Of a DNA stretch of 64,000 bases, positions 28,429 to 40,496 are shown in pieces. The position numbers and the translations under genes were made by a program. Source of the DNA: Hormiphora californensis. Its lineage: Eukaryota; Ctenophora; Tentaculata; Cydippida; Pleurobrachiidae. The stretch lies in assembly GCA_020137815.1 (NCBI GenBank), contig CM035362.1:5122008-5186007 (forward strand). Direction: 5' to 3'. Below the pieces are notes generated by a model. The model did not search any database. It saw only the letters and a program-made list of their open reading frames with translations, and was not told where the DNA came from. Positions within the stretch are counted from its first letter, which is position 1. Each line of letters opens with the position of its first letter.

Positions 28429-28914
28429 AGTACCGGACTCCCCCCTCCCCTTTATATTACAAACCGTATAAAATCGTTTCCCTCTTGTTAATCAATCTTC
28501 CACTGGAATTAACGTTAGGTATGAAAGAAGAAAGTGGACGTCCTTACATTCTGTGTCGAGTAAATATCTGGAGTGTTGTTTGAAACGCTGTGATCCATAT
28601 GGTCCATCTGGTCCACACACATCATCCGGTCAGACATATCCGTGCAGTTGTCCACCCCCCACCTCCAGCACCCTGTATAGAGATAGAGAAGAGAGAAGAG
28701 AAGAGAGATAGAGAGAGAGAGAGAATATTAGAGAGAGAAGAGAGAGAGAGGGTTCATATTCCTCTCATGAAATTGACACCAAAATTTCAAACTTGTCTGA
28801 TTTCGATAAAACTTATAATCATCTGAAACACGTAATGGACTTAGTATTCTGTAATACGCGTGTGGAAACTTCAATAATTAATTGCATAATTAAAATTACT
28901 TATGAGTAATTAAA

Positions 28915-29370
28915 GCCGCGTACGTTTACGCAACGACCGTTACGTGATGGACGTACCACATGCAATTTCATTGACAAAATTGCAAATGTAAGTGGTCGTA
29001 ACTACCCAAACGTCTATGGTCGTTCCAAATTTAAAACGACCGTTACGGTATGGTCGTTATTTCGTAAACGTCCATAACTACGTTACGATCGGACGTTACA
29101 GGTGTAATGCCTTTTGCAAAATAACTTTGTGCGGAAGTCAAATTCATGACCTTATAGGCTGCTGGTCACGGGTCATTACAACAACAAATCTTACATTTTG
29201 TACTCCAAAACGTGATGGTCCGTTACTTTCGTGTAGGCCGACCTCATAACACGTTACTGTCGGTTACAAATTTAAAGAACATAACGCGCCGTGTACGTGA
29301 TGGCGTTACAATTTTTTACCAGCACCGTTACGTTTACGTTACGGTCCGAATGTCCCGGGGTCGTTATGTA
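28915..29370. repeat. CGTTACG/CGTAACG-rich repeat region
   Basis: About 450 bp in which CGTTACG, ACGTTAC and their complements recur more than ten times in both orientations. Probably a decayed palindromic element; ends not found. 29371-29772 holds nothing recognised. Confidence 0.4.
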
Positions 29371-29772
29371 CACAATCATTACAAAATTTTTTTCACACTA
29401 ATCAAAGATTTAAAAAAAATCCCAAATTAGTTACAAGTATGCTTTCATTCAAATATTTTCCAATCAGACAGATCTCTTTGCTAAGCTAACCGCTGGAATA
29501 CCCCATTTTTTAACGTCGTACTTGGAAAATATCACCACCTAAGACCCCTAACGGATATTATGAGCGATTTTACAAAAATGAGCGGTATGAGCGTCACTGT
29601 CGTTCATGGTCATGGTTTTGGGTGTACGTGGGGGGGATGTGACTGACGGGGGGTCCCACGCCGACCACAACGCGAAAATCGTCATTTTTTTAGCATATTA
29701 TGCTCAGCCTTATTCATTCCTACTGATACCTAGTTGTACCATCACCCCCTACAATCCCCGCTCCCCTTGAAG

Positions 29773-32700
29773 GTGTCCGAGTACATGAATGTGAACAAAA
29801 TGTAAACCCGGGACCACGACACAAAGATCCAGGGAGAGCTGGATCTGCTGAAACAGAAGACCACCGCTGAACTTGATCACCTCCGGCTTACCGCTCAAAA
29901 GGTATTAATATTACTAGCAAAACTGGGGCGATCGTACCGATCGCAAATCGAGGGGTCTGTTTCTATGTTTCTCTCTCTGCCTGTCTGCTATACAGGGTGT
30001 CCCATATATTCTGTGGGTCGGTTGGCGAGCTGTCACGCAAAAACGGTGATAGTTGTGTGAAAACAAACTACGGGAGTGTGCTGGATTAATTCCTTCCTAA
30101 CTGATGGCTTTGTTTTTAAATTAAATTTCAAAAGTTCATTTTTCATGAATGAACATTCCTGTCATTCATTCGTGAATTCTGAAATATTGTTTACCTTGAG
30201 TAAAAAACTTTTCTTTGGCTCGAAATTATCTTTCCAATGAGCACCATAAAAATCAAATTGAAGCACCGGATCGCATGGCAGGTGAGAAAATGCAAATGCA
30301 TGATTTTGGCCATTCCTGCGACTTTCAATCAGCTGTATCACCGCTACTTTCAGTTCAATCCTTTTAAAAGTTTGGGTGAACATTGGTGAAGATAAGATAT
30401 TTGCTCACAAGAAAAATCAAGGTCAAAACTCAAAGTTCATTTTTCATTTTTGGTAGTTCATTCCACTCATTCAGGAACAAACATCCCTAAAGTGACGAAA
30501 AGGTTTGGGTTTTGTTTGGCCCATGTCCTGAAACGACAGAGAGGTGTAAAAACGTGTTTCCGGGCTAGTTAGTGGGTGTCCATGTGATCATTATGATATC
30601 TGACACCTGTGCTGAGCCATAATTAAGAGATTTTCTCAAATTCAAACATGGGATACGAGTATTCTGCGATTGGTATTGTGCACCAATAACAAGAGATCCC
30701 ATAGCACCTCAAAAATTATGATTAGCTAAATGAAATGAGTTGATTCACGCTTGAAAATGTTCGTTTAGTCCGAATTTACATTGGTTTTAATCTTTTCAAT
30801 CGTAAATCAACTCATTTTTAGCTAATCATAATTTTTGAGGTGCTATGGGATCTCTTGTTATTGGTGCACGATACCAATCGCAGAATACTCGTATCCCATG
30901 TTTGAATTTGAGAAAATCTCTTAATTATGGCTCAGCACAGGTGTCAGATATCATAATGATCACATGGACACCCACTAACTAGCCCGGAAACACGTTTTTA
31001 CACCTCTCTGTCGTTTCAGGACATGGGCCAAACAAAACCCAAACCTTTTCGTCACTTTAGGGATGTTTGTTCCTGAATGAGTGGAATGAACTGCCAAAAA
31101 TGAAAAATGAACTTTGAGTTTTGACCTTGATTTTTCTTGTGAGCAAATATCTTATCTTCACCAATGTTCACCCAAACTTTTAAAAGGATTGAACTGAAAG
31201 TAGCGGTGATACAGCTGATTGAAAGTCGCAGGAATGGCCAAAATCATGCATTTGCATTTTCTCACCTGCCATGCGATCCGGTGCTTCAATTTGATTTTTA
31301 TGGTGCTCATTGGAAAGATAATTTCGAGCCAAAGAAAAGTTTTTTACTCAAGGTAAACAATATTTCAGAATTCACGAATGAATGACAGGAATGTTCATTC
31401 ATGAAAAATGAACTTTTGAAATTTAATTTAAAAACAAAGCCATCAGTTAGGAAGGAATTAATCCAGCACACTCCCGTAGTTTGTTTTCACACAACTATCA
31501 CCGTTTTTGCGTGACAGCTCGCCAACCGACCCACAGAATATATGGGACACCCTGTATGCTATGTGATGTGATCCCTCTCTTTTTCTCTCTTTCTCTCCCT
31601 TTTATACATGTGATGTGACCCCTCAAGTCGCAAGCAGTTCTCAAAACGTGTGATACGTGATACCTACGAATCACCTCGTCACACTGACGGATCATGTCGT
31701 CACACTGACGGATCACGTCGTCACATTGACGGATCACGTCGTCACATTGACGATAGGGTGTCACATTTCCGTGCAAATTTGCATTAGATATAGTTAGATT
31801 CGGTTGAGAAAATATCTATCTGTTTGCTACTACCTAACGAAGCCTTACTCACTGTTTTTGATGGCTGGTCCTTCATTTTGAGCTCTTGGAAACTCCCCAA
31901 AATCTCATACATTTTGTTTTTAAGATATCTCCATCTCACTCCAATCCCACCCAGGTATACGAGCAAGAGAAGGCAGTGCTAGTGAAGAGTAGGGAAGCAG
32001 CAGTGCAAGACAGAGATGATGCACTACGGAGAAATAGAGAGTTGTTAGAACAACATGGGGACCTGACCTCAGCTTACCACACGTAGGTCTTACTGGGAAC
32101 TGTTATACAGTCGGACCCCGATGCTCGGGGGAATATACTGTTAATTTCCTCTCTCGGTATATCAGAGTATGTATTACTGGTAACTGGTAACTGTTATGCA
32201 TTGCCAAGTACAGTGTTTTCTACGGGATCACTACAAGCGGGTTTTGCCCGGTATATCGGGGTCAAATACTGTCAATTTCCTATTCCGGGGAAAGATTATC
32301 CTCCCGGTAAATCGGGGTTCCGGTAAATCGGGGCCTGGTGAATCGGGGTCCGACTGTATATAAACTTATTTTAACGAGATATACATTTTCTATAGTTCAA
32401 GAACATCCCTCCCAAGTCCCACGTCCCTTTATGTTTCCCTCTATTTCAGGTTCCAAAGCAAATCAGAGTCCCAACTCTCTGAGTACAAGAACACACTAAA
32501 AATCAAGGAATTCGAGCTTGAGAGATTAACATTGTTGTACGATGAAATTAGCACAAAGTTCGGAAATGCAACTAATGATAACGACAAAAATGCAAAGAAA
32601 TTAGAGGTATGTATTATTTAGACTTTAGGCTTTCGCTTTCATGTTTCACCATTTTCTCTCGATATTTTCTTTGTTATGTTCTAACCCTCCCTTTACATTT

Positions 32701-33452
32701 GTGCGAAAAACAGTCTAACTTGGCAATATTTTCTGCCGACCAATATATTTCAATATTTCGGGTTTCCCCTTATTCATGCAAAACACATTTCAGCCAATCA
32801 GTTTTCTCTATTTGTATCACGTGATGTCTCTCAGCCAATAACAACCCCCCTCTTTTTACAGGTATTACTAGACGAGTACAACACTCTTAAACACACCCAC
32901 CTAACCGAAGTAAACAGCCTAACTCTGAAAATCCGAACTCTCTCCTCCGAGCTGACTGCTCTGAGAATGGGAGATACCGATATCAGGGAGATTATGACAG
33001 TCCTGGGATCAGAAAATATTGCATGCAACAAGGAGCAGTTAGCTAAAAGGTTGATTGAGATTTCCAAGAACAATGAGACTTTGAAGGATTCGTTGAGGAC
33101 CAAAAATGAGGCTTTGGAGCGGGCTTTGGGTGAGATCCAGGGGCTCAAATCGGAGATTCGACATTCAAACCAGCCATCTGGGTATCTGGTTGAGAGTATT
33201 AAGAAACGAGATGAGCAGATCGGGAAATTGAGAAAGGAAATTGAGGGACTGAGAGAGAGTTGTGAGGAACTAAAGGCTGAACGGAAGAAACTTCAAATCG
33301 AGAAGGAAGATTTAGTTTGCGATTTGGAAAAAGCCCTGAAAAACAGTGATCGTTTGAAGGATCTGAGGCAGAGAGTTGAGAAGAAGATTCATATGACAGA
33401 CAGAATTCAGCCTCGAGCCGTTGTTTTTACTAAAGAAAAGATGGCTAGCTAG
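29773..33452 (+). CDS. PIBF1: PIBF1/CEP90 C-terminal exons (5' part missing)
   Basis: Four exons in phase: 29773-29901, 31955-32082, 32450-32606, 32862-33452 (TAG), about 334 codons of almost continuous coiled coil. Order and motifs follow vertebrate PIBF1/CEP90: ELDLLKQKTTAELDHLR, then YEQEKAVLVKSREAAVQDRD, then FELERLTLLYDE, then QPSGYLVESIKKRDEQIGKL, then CDLEKAL and a short basic tail with VVFTKEK. The human protein has ELEQIRLKTNQEIDQLR, QPYRYLIESVRQRDSKI and LFTKKE at equivalent points. CEP90 is a centriolar-satellite protein needed for ciliogenesis. The N-terminal half (roughly 400 residues in vertebrates) is not found upstream, and exon 29773 has an in-frame TAA at 29803-29805 before the homologous part. 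So the locus is a 5'-truncated pseudogene, mis-assembled, or has a mis-set first boundary here. Intron 1 holds a foldback and intron 2 a pogo-like MITE. Confidence 0.82.
29993..31554. mobile_element. 1.56-kb TA-flanked foldback in PIBF1 intron
   Basis: Ends CAGGGTGTCCCATATATTCT inverted at 31535-31554, with TA on both sides (29991-29992, 31555-31556). Arms of about 770 bp are nearly identical and meet near 30775. Both arms contain the same 73-codon frame in opposite orientation (30162-30383 minus, 31164-31385 plus), which is expected of a palindrome and not evidence of a gene. TA target and CAGGGTGTCCC ends suggest Tc1/mariner-type. Confidence 0.8.
31671..31752 (+). repeat. 21-bp tandem repeat in PIBF1 intron
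   Basis: About four units of CGGATCACGTCGTCACATTG + A. Confidence 0.85.
32108..32356. mobile_element. pogo/Tigger-like MITE copy f
   Basis: 249 bp, ends CAGTCGGACCCCGA / CGGGGTCCGACTG, TA on both sides, in PIBF1 intron 2. The interior has extra CGGTATATCGGGG and CCGGTAAATCGGGG copies. Confidence 0.7.
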
Positions 33453-34169
33453 TAACTTGATATTTTCAAACTTCCTTTCTTTTTTCTGACAGACCCATAT
33501 TTAACTTTACTTTGTACAGATTGTATATGTAGCTTACTTATTTTATTGAAACAACATAATCAAGAACTTTCTAAGTATGCGTCACCTTTATGAACGAGGC
33601 TTGTTTTTAACAGGGTGTGAACTGCATGTCGTGTTTGCTAGTCGCGAGCGCGCTTGCGAGACAAGCAAACACGTCAAGGTTCATTAACAAGCATGCTGCT
33701 CAGTCATTTTAGATTTAATACACAATGTAAGGATACCATGTAATAGGTGAGACTCTTGCCGTCACCCTCGTTCAAGTCCCGTGAAAAACGGAGCAGTACA
33801 CGCAAACTGATGCCCATTTTCCTCGCGTGACCCCGATTCAGCAGTTTGAGACACCAACTCTTTAGGGGGCCATATCTCAGGAACCAGACAAGATAGGAAA
33901 AATCGCCGTCTAACGAGGCGTACAGTTTTTAATCTAGTTTACCACTGTACCGGCCGTTTCACTCTCCGACCTAAAACAAAAATCGCAACCCCACAAAACT
34001 TCAAAATAATGAAATTCGCATCTCGCATGTCGTGTTGCATGTCGTGTTGCATGTCGTGTCATGTTATTGACGCGCTCGCGTTCAACTCTCACACAGCAGC
34101 TGCAGAACATGGCGGGAAACATCGAGGAGTAGAGAGAGGGTCGGTGCCGAATCAAATATTTCTTGATCT

Positions 34170-35612
34170 TGATCTACTCCATCTCTCAGCTATCCTACCC
34201 CTCATCAACTCGATCTCTCAGCTACCCTACCCCTCATCTACTCCATCTTTCAGCTACCCTACCCCTCATCTACTCCATCTTTCAGCTACCCTACCCCTTA
34301 TCTAGTCCATCTCTCAGCTACCCTACTCCTCATCTACTCCATCTCTCAGCTTCCCTACTAGGGAAGCATAGAGATGGAAACGATTAGGGGTAGGGAATCC
34401 CTATCCATAATCGTTTCCATCTCTATGCTTCCCTAGCCCTCATCAACTCCATCTTTCAGCTACCCTACCCCTAATCTAGTCCATCTCTCCGCTACCCTAC
34501 TCCTCATCTACTCCATCTCTCAGCTACCCTACCTCCCATTTACTCCATCTCTCAGCTTCCCTACCTGCCATTTACTCCATCTTTCAGATACCCTACCTCC
34601 CATTTACTCCATCTCTCAGCTTACCTACCTCCCATTTACTCCATCTCTCAGCTTCCCTACCTCCCATTTACTCCATCTCTCAGCTTCCCTACCTCCCATT
34701 TACTCCATCTCTCAGCTACCCTACCACCCATTTACTCCATCTCTCAGCTTCCCTACCTCCCATTTACTCCATCTCTCAGCTTCCCTACCTCCCATTTACT
34801 CCATCCCTCAGCTTCCCTACCTCCCATTTACTCCATCTCTCAACTTCCCTACCTCCCATTTACTCCATCTCTCAGCTACCCTACCTCCCATTTACTCCAT
34901 CTCTCAGCTTACCTACCTCCCATTTACTCCATATCTCAGCTACCCTACCTCTCATTTACTCCATCTTTCAGATACCCTACCTCCCATTTACTCCATCTCT
35001 CAGCTTACCTACCTCCCATTTACTCCATCTCTCAGCTTCCCTACCTCCCATTTACTCCATCTCTCAGCTTCCCTACCTCCCATTTACTCCATCTCTCAGC
35101 TACCCAACCTCCCATTCACTCCATCTATCAGCTACCCTACCTCCCATTTACTCCATCTCTCAACTTCCCTACCTCCCATTTACTCCATCCCTCAGCTTCC
35201 CTACCTCCCATTTACTCCATCCCTGCCTCCCATTTACTCCATCTCTCAGCTACCCTACCTCCCATTCACTCCATCTCTCAGCTACCCTACCACCCATTTA
35301 CTCCATCTCTCAGCTTCCCTACCTCCCATTTACTCCATCTCTCAGCTTCCCTACCTCCCATTTACTCCATCCCTCAGCTTCCCTACCTCCCATTTACTCC
35401 ATCTCTCAACTTCCCTACCTCCCATTTACTCCATCTCTCAGCTACCCTACCTCCCATTTACTCCTTCTCTCAGCTTCCCTACCTCCCATTTACTCCATCT
35501 TTCAGCTTCCCTACCTCCCATTTACTCCATCGCTTACCTTCCCTACCTCCCATTTACTCCATCTCTCAGCTTCCCTACCTCCCATTTACTCCATCTCTCA
35601 TTTATCCTAACA
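34170..35612 (+). repeat. 32-bp minisatellite array, left arm
   Basis: About 45 units of CATTTACTCCATCTCTCAGC + TTCCCTACCTCC, with TACCC/TTCCC and CAT/CAC variants. The outermost units (34170-34340) are more divergent (CCTCATCTACTCCATC). A small hairpin (34364-34435) around GAAGCATAGAGATGG interrupts the array and recurs inverted at 37728-37802. Confidence 0.92.
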
Positions 35613-37990
35613 TTCCTACCCCTGAGAGATGGAGTAAATGGGAGGTAGGGAAGCTGAGAGATGGAGTAAATGGGAGGTAGGGAAGCTGAGAGATGGAGTA
35701 AATGGGAGGTAGGAAAGCTGAGAAATGGAGTAAATGGGAGGTAGGGTAGCTGAGAGATGGAGTAAATGGGTGGTAGGGTAGCTGAGAGATGGAGTAAATG
35801 GGAGGTAGGGAAGCTGAGGGATGGAGTAAATGGGAGGTAGGGAAGCTGAGAGATGGAGTAAATGGGAGGTAGGTAAGCTGAGAGATGGAGTAAATGGGAG
35901 GTAGGGAAGCTGAGAGATGGAGTAAATGGGAGGTAGGTAAGCTGAGAGATGGAGTAAATGGGAGGTAGGGTATCTGAAAGATGGAGTAAATGGCAGGTAG
36001 GGAAGCTGAGATATGGAGTAAATGGGAGGTAGGGAAGCTGAGAGATGGAGTAAATGGGAGGTAGGGTAGCTGATAGATGGAGTGAATGGGAGGTTGGGTA
36101 GCTGAGAGATGGAGTAAATGGGAGGTAGGGAAGCTGAGAGATGGAGTAAATGGGAGGTAGGGAAGCTGAGAGATGGAGTAAATGGGAGGTAGGGAAGCTG
36201 AGAGATGGAGTAAATGGGAGGTAGGGTAGCTGATAGATGGAGTGAATGGGAGGTTGGGTAGCTGAGAGATGGAGTAAATGGGAGGTAGGGTAGCTGAGGG
36301 ATGGAGTAAATGGGAGGTAGGGTAGCTGATAGATGGAGTAAATGGGAGGTAGGGAAGCTGAGAGATGGAGTAAATGGGAGGTAGGGAAGCTGAGAGATGG
36401 AGTAAATGGGAGGTAGGGAAGCTGAGAGATGGAGTAAATGGGAGGTAGGGTAGCTGATAGATGGAGTAAATGGGAGGTAGGGAAGCTGAGAGATGGAGTA
36501 AATGGAAGGTAGGTAAGCTGAGAGATGGAGTAAATGGGAGGTAGGGAAGCTGAGAGATGGAGTAAATGGGAGGTAGGGTAGCTGATAGATGGAGTAAATG
36601 GGAGGTAGGGAAGCTGAGAGATGGAGTAAATGGGAGGTAGGGAAGCTGAGAGATGGAGTAAATGGGAGGTAGGGAAGCTGAGAGATGGAGTAAATGGGAG
36701 GTAGGGTAGCTGATAGATGGAGTAAATGGGAGGTAGGGAAGCTGAGAGATGGAGTAAATGGAAGGTAGGTAAGCTGAGAGATGGAGTAAATGGGAGGTAG
36801 GGAAGCTGAGAGATGGAGTAAATGGGAGGTAGGGTAGCTGATAGATGGAGTGAATGGGAGGTTGGGTAGCTGAGAGATGGAGTAAATGGGAGGTAGTGTA
36901 GCTGAGGGATGGAGTAAATGGGAGGTAGGAAAGCTGAGAAATGGAGTAAATGGGAGGTAGGGTAGCTGAGAGATGGAGTAAATGGGTGGTAGGGTAGCTG
37001 AGAGATGGAGTAAATGGGAGGTAGGGAAGGTGAGGGATGGAGTAAATGGGAGGTAGGGAAGCTGAGAGATGGAGTAAATGGGAGGTAGGTAAGCTGAGAG
37101 ATGGAGTAAATGGGAGGTAGGGAAGCTGAGAGATGGAGTAAATGGGAGGTAGGTAAGCTGAGAGATGGAGTAAATGGGAGGTAGGGTATCTGAAAGATGG
37201 AGTAAATGGCAGGTAGGGAAGCTGAGATATGGAGTAAATGGGAGGTAGGGAAGCTGAGAGATGGAGTAAATGAGAGGTAGGGTAGCTGATAGATGGAGTG
37301 AATGGGAGGTTGGGTAGCTGAGAGATGGAGTAAATGGGAGGTAGGGAAGCTGAGAGATGGAGTAAATGGGAGGTAGGGAAGCTGAGAGATGGAGTAAATG
37401 GGAGGTAGGGAAGCTGAGAGATGGAGTAAATGGGAGGTAGGGTAGCTGATAGATGGAGTGAATGGGAGGTTGGGTAGCTGAGAGATGGAGTAAATGGGAG
37501 GTAGGGTAGCTGAGGGATGGAGTAAATGGGAGGTAGGGAAGCTGAGAGATGGAGTAAATGGAAGGTAGGTAAGCTGAGAGATGGAGTAAATGGGAGGTAG
37601 GTAAGCTGAGAGATGGAGTAAATGGGAGGTAGGGAAGCTGAGAGATGGAGTAAATGGGAGGTAGGGTAGCTGAGAGATGGACTAGATTAGGGGTAGGGTA
37701 GCTGAAAGATGGAGTTGATGAGGGCTAGGGAAGCATAGAGATGGAAACGATTATGGATAGGGATTGCCTACCCCTAATCGTTTCCATCTCTATGCTTCCC
37801 TAATAGGGAAGCTGAGAGATGGAGTAGATGAGGAGTAGGGTAGCTGAGAGATGGACTAGATAAGGGGTAGGGTAGCTGAAAGATGGAGTAGATGAGGGGT
37901 AGGGTAGCTGAAAGATGGAGTAGATGAGGGGTAGGGTAGCTGAGAGATCGAGTTGATGAGGGGTAGGATAGCTGAGAGATGGAGTAGATC
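35613..37990 (+). repeat. 32-bp minisatellite array, right arm (inverted)
   Basis: About 74 units of GGAGGTAGGGAAGCTGAGAG + ATGGAGTAAATG, the complement of the left array. It is about 930 bp longer than the left array. Blocks of several units recur as larger repeats (for example the AGTGAATGGGAGGTTGGG variant at 36079, 36239, 36847, 37296, 37456), showing multi-unit duplication. Confidence 0.92.
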
Positions 37991-38858
37991 AAGATCAAGA
38001 AATATTTGATTCGGCACCGACCCTCTCTCTACTCCTCGATGTTTCCCGCCATGTTCTGCAGCTGCTGTGTGAGAGTTGAACGCGAGCGCGTCAATAACAT
38101 GACACGACATGCAACACGACATGCAACACGACATGCGAGATGCGAATTTCATTATTTTGAAGTTTTGTGGGGTTGCGATTTTTGTTTTAGGTCGGAGAGT
38201 GAAACGGCCGGTACAGTGGTAAACTAGATTAAAAACTGTACGCCTCGTTAGACGGCGATTTTTCCTATCTTGTCTGGTTCCTGAGATATGGCCCCCTAAA
38301 GAGTTGGTGTCTCAAACTGCTGAATCGGGGTCACGCGAGGAAATCGGGCATCAGTTTGCGTGTACTGCTCCGTTTTTCACGGGACTTGAACGAGGGTGAC
38401 GGCAAGAGTCTCACCTATTACATGGTATCCTTACATTGTGTATTAAATCTAAAATGACTGAGCAGCATGCTTGTTAATGAACCTTGACGTGTTTGCTTGT
38501 CTCGCAAGCGCGCTCGCGACTAGCAAACACGACATGCAGTTCACACCCTGTTTAAACGACACTGGAAGTTCTAATTCTGTCATGGAGATGTTTTGGAACA
38601 GATCAGTGCAGGAACGCGCGAAGACACGCTTGTGTGGTGTCAGTTGGTTTCTGGCGCGGGCTGCCTCTTGCCAACGCGCGCAGCATCGTCTTGGAGTTGG
38701 GAATGGGAGTGGAAACCGGAACCGGAACAACCACTTCTAAAAAAGTCATTTGGTGAAATTGAGAGTTTATCCCATGTAACCGGTTAACTCAGTGTCGAAA
38801 AATAAACATATGAATGATTTTTACAGCAGTTCCACATTGTAAACCGAAACGGTGAATA

Positions 38859-39240
38859 AGGAACCATAATAAAGTTCAAGAGCCTCCAAGAGCACCCAAG
38901 AGCGCACCCTATCGAAGAGAGACCACACCTGAGAGCGCACCATACCCAAAAGAGACCACATCCAAGAGCGCACCACCTCCAGAAGACACCACTTCAAGAG
39001 CGCACCACATCAAAGAGAGCTCCCCATCCAGAAGATACCACGCGCAGGGGACACCACGCGCAGAAGAGACCAGCGCGGCGTTGTATTTGCGCGTGCGGTA
39101 TCTTCTGCGCGTGGTGTCCCCTGCGCGCGGTATCTTCTGGATGGGGAGCTCTCTTTGATGTGGTGCGCTCTCGGAGTGGTGTCTTTTTGAGGTGGTACGC
39201 TCTTGGATGGGGTGCGCTCTTGAACTTTATTATGGTTCCT
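38859..39240. mobile_element. 382-bp foldback with AGAGCGCACC repeats
   Basis: Ends AGGAACCATAATAAAGTTCA inverted at 39221-39240, TA on both sides (38857-38858, 39241-39242). The interior has repeated AGAGCGCACC and GCGCAGAAGA motifs. Confidence 0.7.
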
Positions 39241-39348
39241 TATAAAATTTAGAAACTATGATTGCGCGGATTTCTTTTGCGCGTTTTTAATGCGCGCGCT
39301 TATTGAGAATTTTCGACCTAAATTTTAACCCGAATTCGGCGGAAACGA

Positions 39349-39958
39349 AAAAACGGAACTCGGCCAGCGTTAAAATCTGGGTGTTTCGTGAGTGCTGACA
39401 AACGGTTTTTTAGGGTTAGGGCTAAAGTAGGGTTAGGGTTAGGGTTGGGGTTTGGGTTGGGGTTAGGCCTTGACATTCCCTACCAGATAAACTTTGAATT
39501 AGCCAAAACGGTTGAGTGGTTCGGCGGTTAGAGCCGTTTTAGTGAATCAACTTTTTTGGCAGCGCGCACCTGTAAACAGGCCACCAAACACCCAGATCGT
39601 AACGGCGCCCACGGAACTCGGCCAGCGTTTAAATCTGGGTGTTTTGTTAAAATCTGGGCGCCGTTAAAATTTGGGTGCCGTTACGATCTGGGTGTTTGGT
39701 GGCTTGTTTAAAAAACAGCACGGTTCCGGCTTCCATGAAAGTTGATTCACTAAAATGGCTCTAACCGCCAAACCACTCAACCGTTTTGGCTAATTCAAAG
39801 TTTATCTGGTAGGACATGTCAAGGCCTAACCCCAACCCAAACCCCAACCCTAACCCTACTTTAGCAGTTAGCCCTAACCCTAAAAATAAAAAATAATAAT
39901 TGTCAGCACTCACGAAACACCCAGATTTTAACGCTGGCCGTTTTTTACCTACCAGATA
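39349..39958. mobile_element. Foldback with telomere-like TTAGGG tracts in both arms
   Basis: GGCCAGCGTTAAAATCTGGG (about 39362) is inverted near 39928-39947. Inner arms CTACCAGATAAACTTTGAAT and GCCAAAACGGTTGAGTGGTT are inverted at 39752-39812. Each arm carries degenerate TTAGGG / CCCTAA copies (39413-39470, 39823-39885). Confidence 0.65.
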
Positions 39959-40370
39959 AACTTTGAACTAAAACGGTTGAGTGGTTTGTTATTTTTATCA
40001 CTTCCAAACAGTGATACAATGTGGGTTTGGGAATATAAGTGAGAGTGTCTGTTAAATATCTACTGACTATTAATTATGATTACCCGTGCTCGGGTGGCAT
40101 TATTATTCGTGTTTATTTATTAATTATTACGTGGGTGTGTTGGAAAAAAAGTTAATTTGTGTAAGCGTGGGGCTACTTTTCCCACGCTTGCAGCATTCCT
40201 GACTTATCCATACCTCGAACCCCTGTCGGGGATGCTGTGGTTGTTCGTGACTTTCATGTTCCTATGAGCCTGTGTTCTATACTCTCCATCTCTTGGCCGG
40301 AAATGATATGACATGTAGTGTGTGTGTGTACTCTGTCGACCAAGAGAGAGAGAGATAGTTCAGAGAGGTT

Positions 40371-40490
40371 GGTTGCACAACCATGTGAAGGTGGTTGTGC
40401 AACCACAGTGGATGGTTGTGAAACCATAGAGTGATGGTTGCGCAACCCCAGCGGTTGGTTGCACAACCACAGGAGGACGGTTGTGCAACC
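40371..40490. promoter_or_regulatory. Six helically phased GGTTGnnCAACC palindromes in the 5' LTR
   Basis: GGTTGCACAACC 40371, GGTTGTGCAACC 40393, GGTTGTGAAACC 40414, GGTTGCGCAACC 40436, GGTTGCACAACC 40457, GGTTGTGCAACC 40479. Start-to-start spacing is 22, 21, 22, 21, 22 bp, about two helical turns. The fourth site is an exact match to the C/EBP consensus RTTGCGYAAY; the others differ at the central dinucleotides, and the third has one half-site change. The last site ends 7 bp before TATATAA. Confidence 0.85.
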
Positions 40491-40496
40491 AAAGAC

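Larger units (their letters stand above)
33606..38555. mobile_element. 4.94-kb giant foldback element with minisatellite arms
   Basis: Element 33611-38550. Ends CAGGGTGTGAACTGCATGTC inverted at 38531-38550, flanked by 5-bp TTTAA (33606-33610, 38551-38555). Unique arms of about 560 bp (33611-34170, 37990-38550) are near-identical. The middle is a 32-bp minisatellite whose orientation flips at about 35613. Arms hold a tandem ATGTCGTGTTGC motif (34027-34058) and a B-box-like TTCAAGTCCCG (33771). No transposase. It lies 158 bp downstream of the PIBF1 stop. Confidence 0.82.

Noticed and set aside
30162-31385. Two identical 73-codon frames in opposite orientation
   Set aside because: They are the two arms of one palindrome; identity is automatic and the frame has no known motif.
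33771-33781. B-box-like TTCAAGTCCCG as evidence of a tRNA gene
   Set aside because: No cloverleaf can be drawn around it; at most a tRNA-derived scrap in the foldback arm.
34170-37990. Regular 32-bp units reminiscent of a CRISPR array
   Set aside because: Units are contiguous with no unique spacers and switch strand at one point. This is a minisatellite inside a foldback element in an animal genome.
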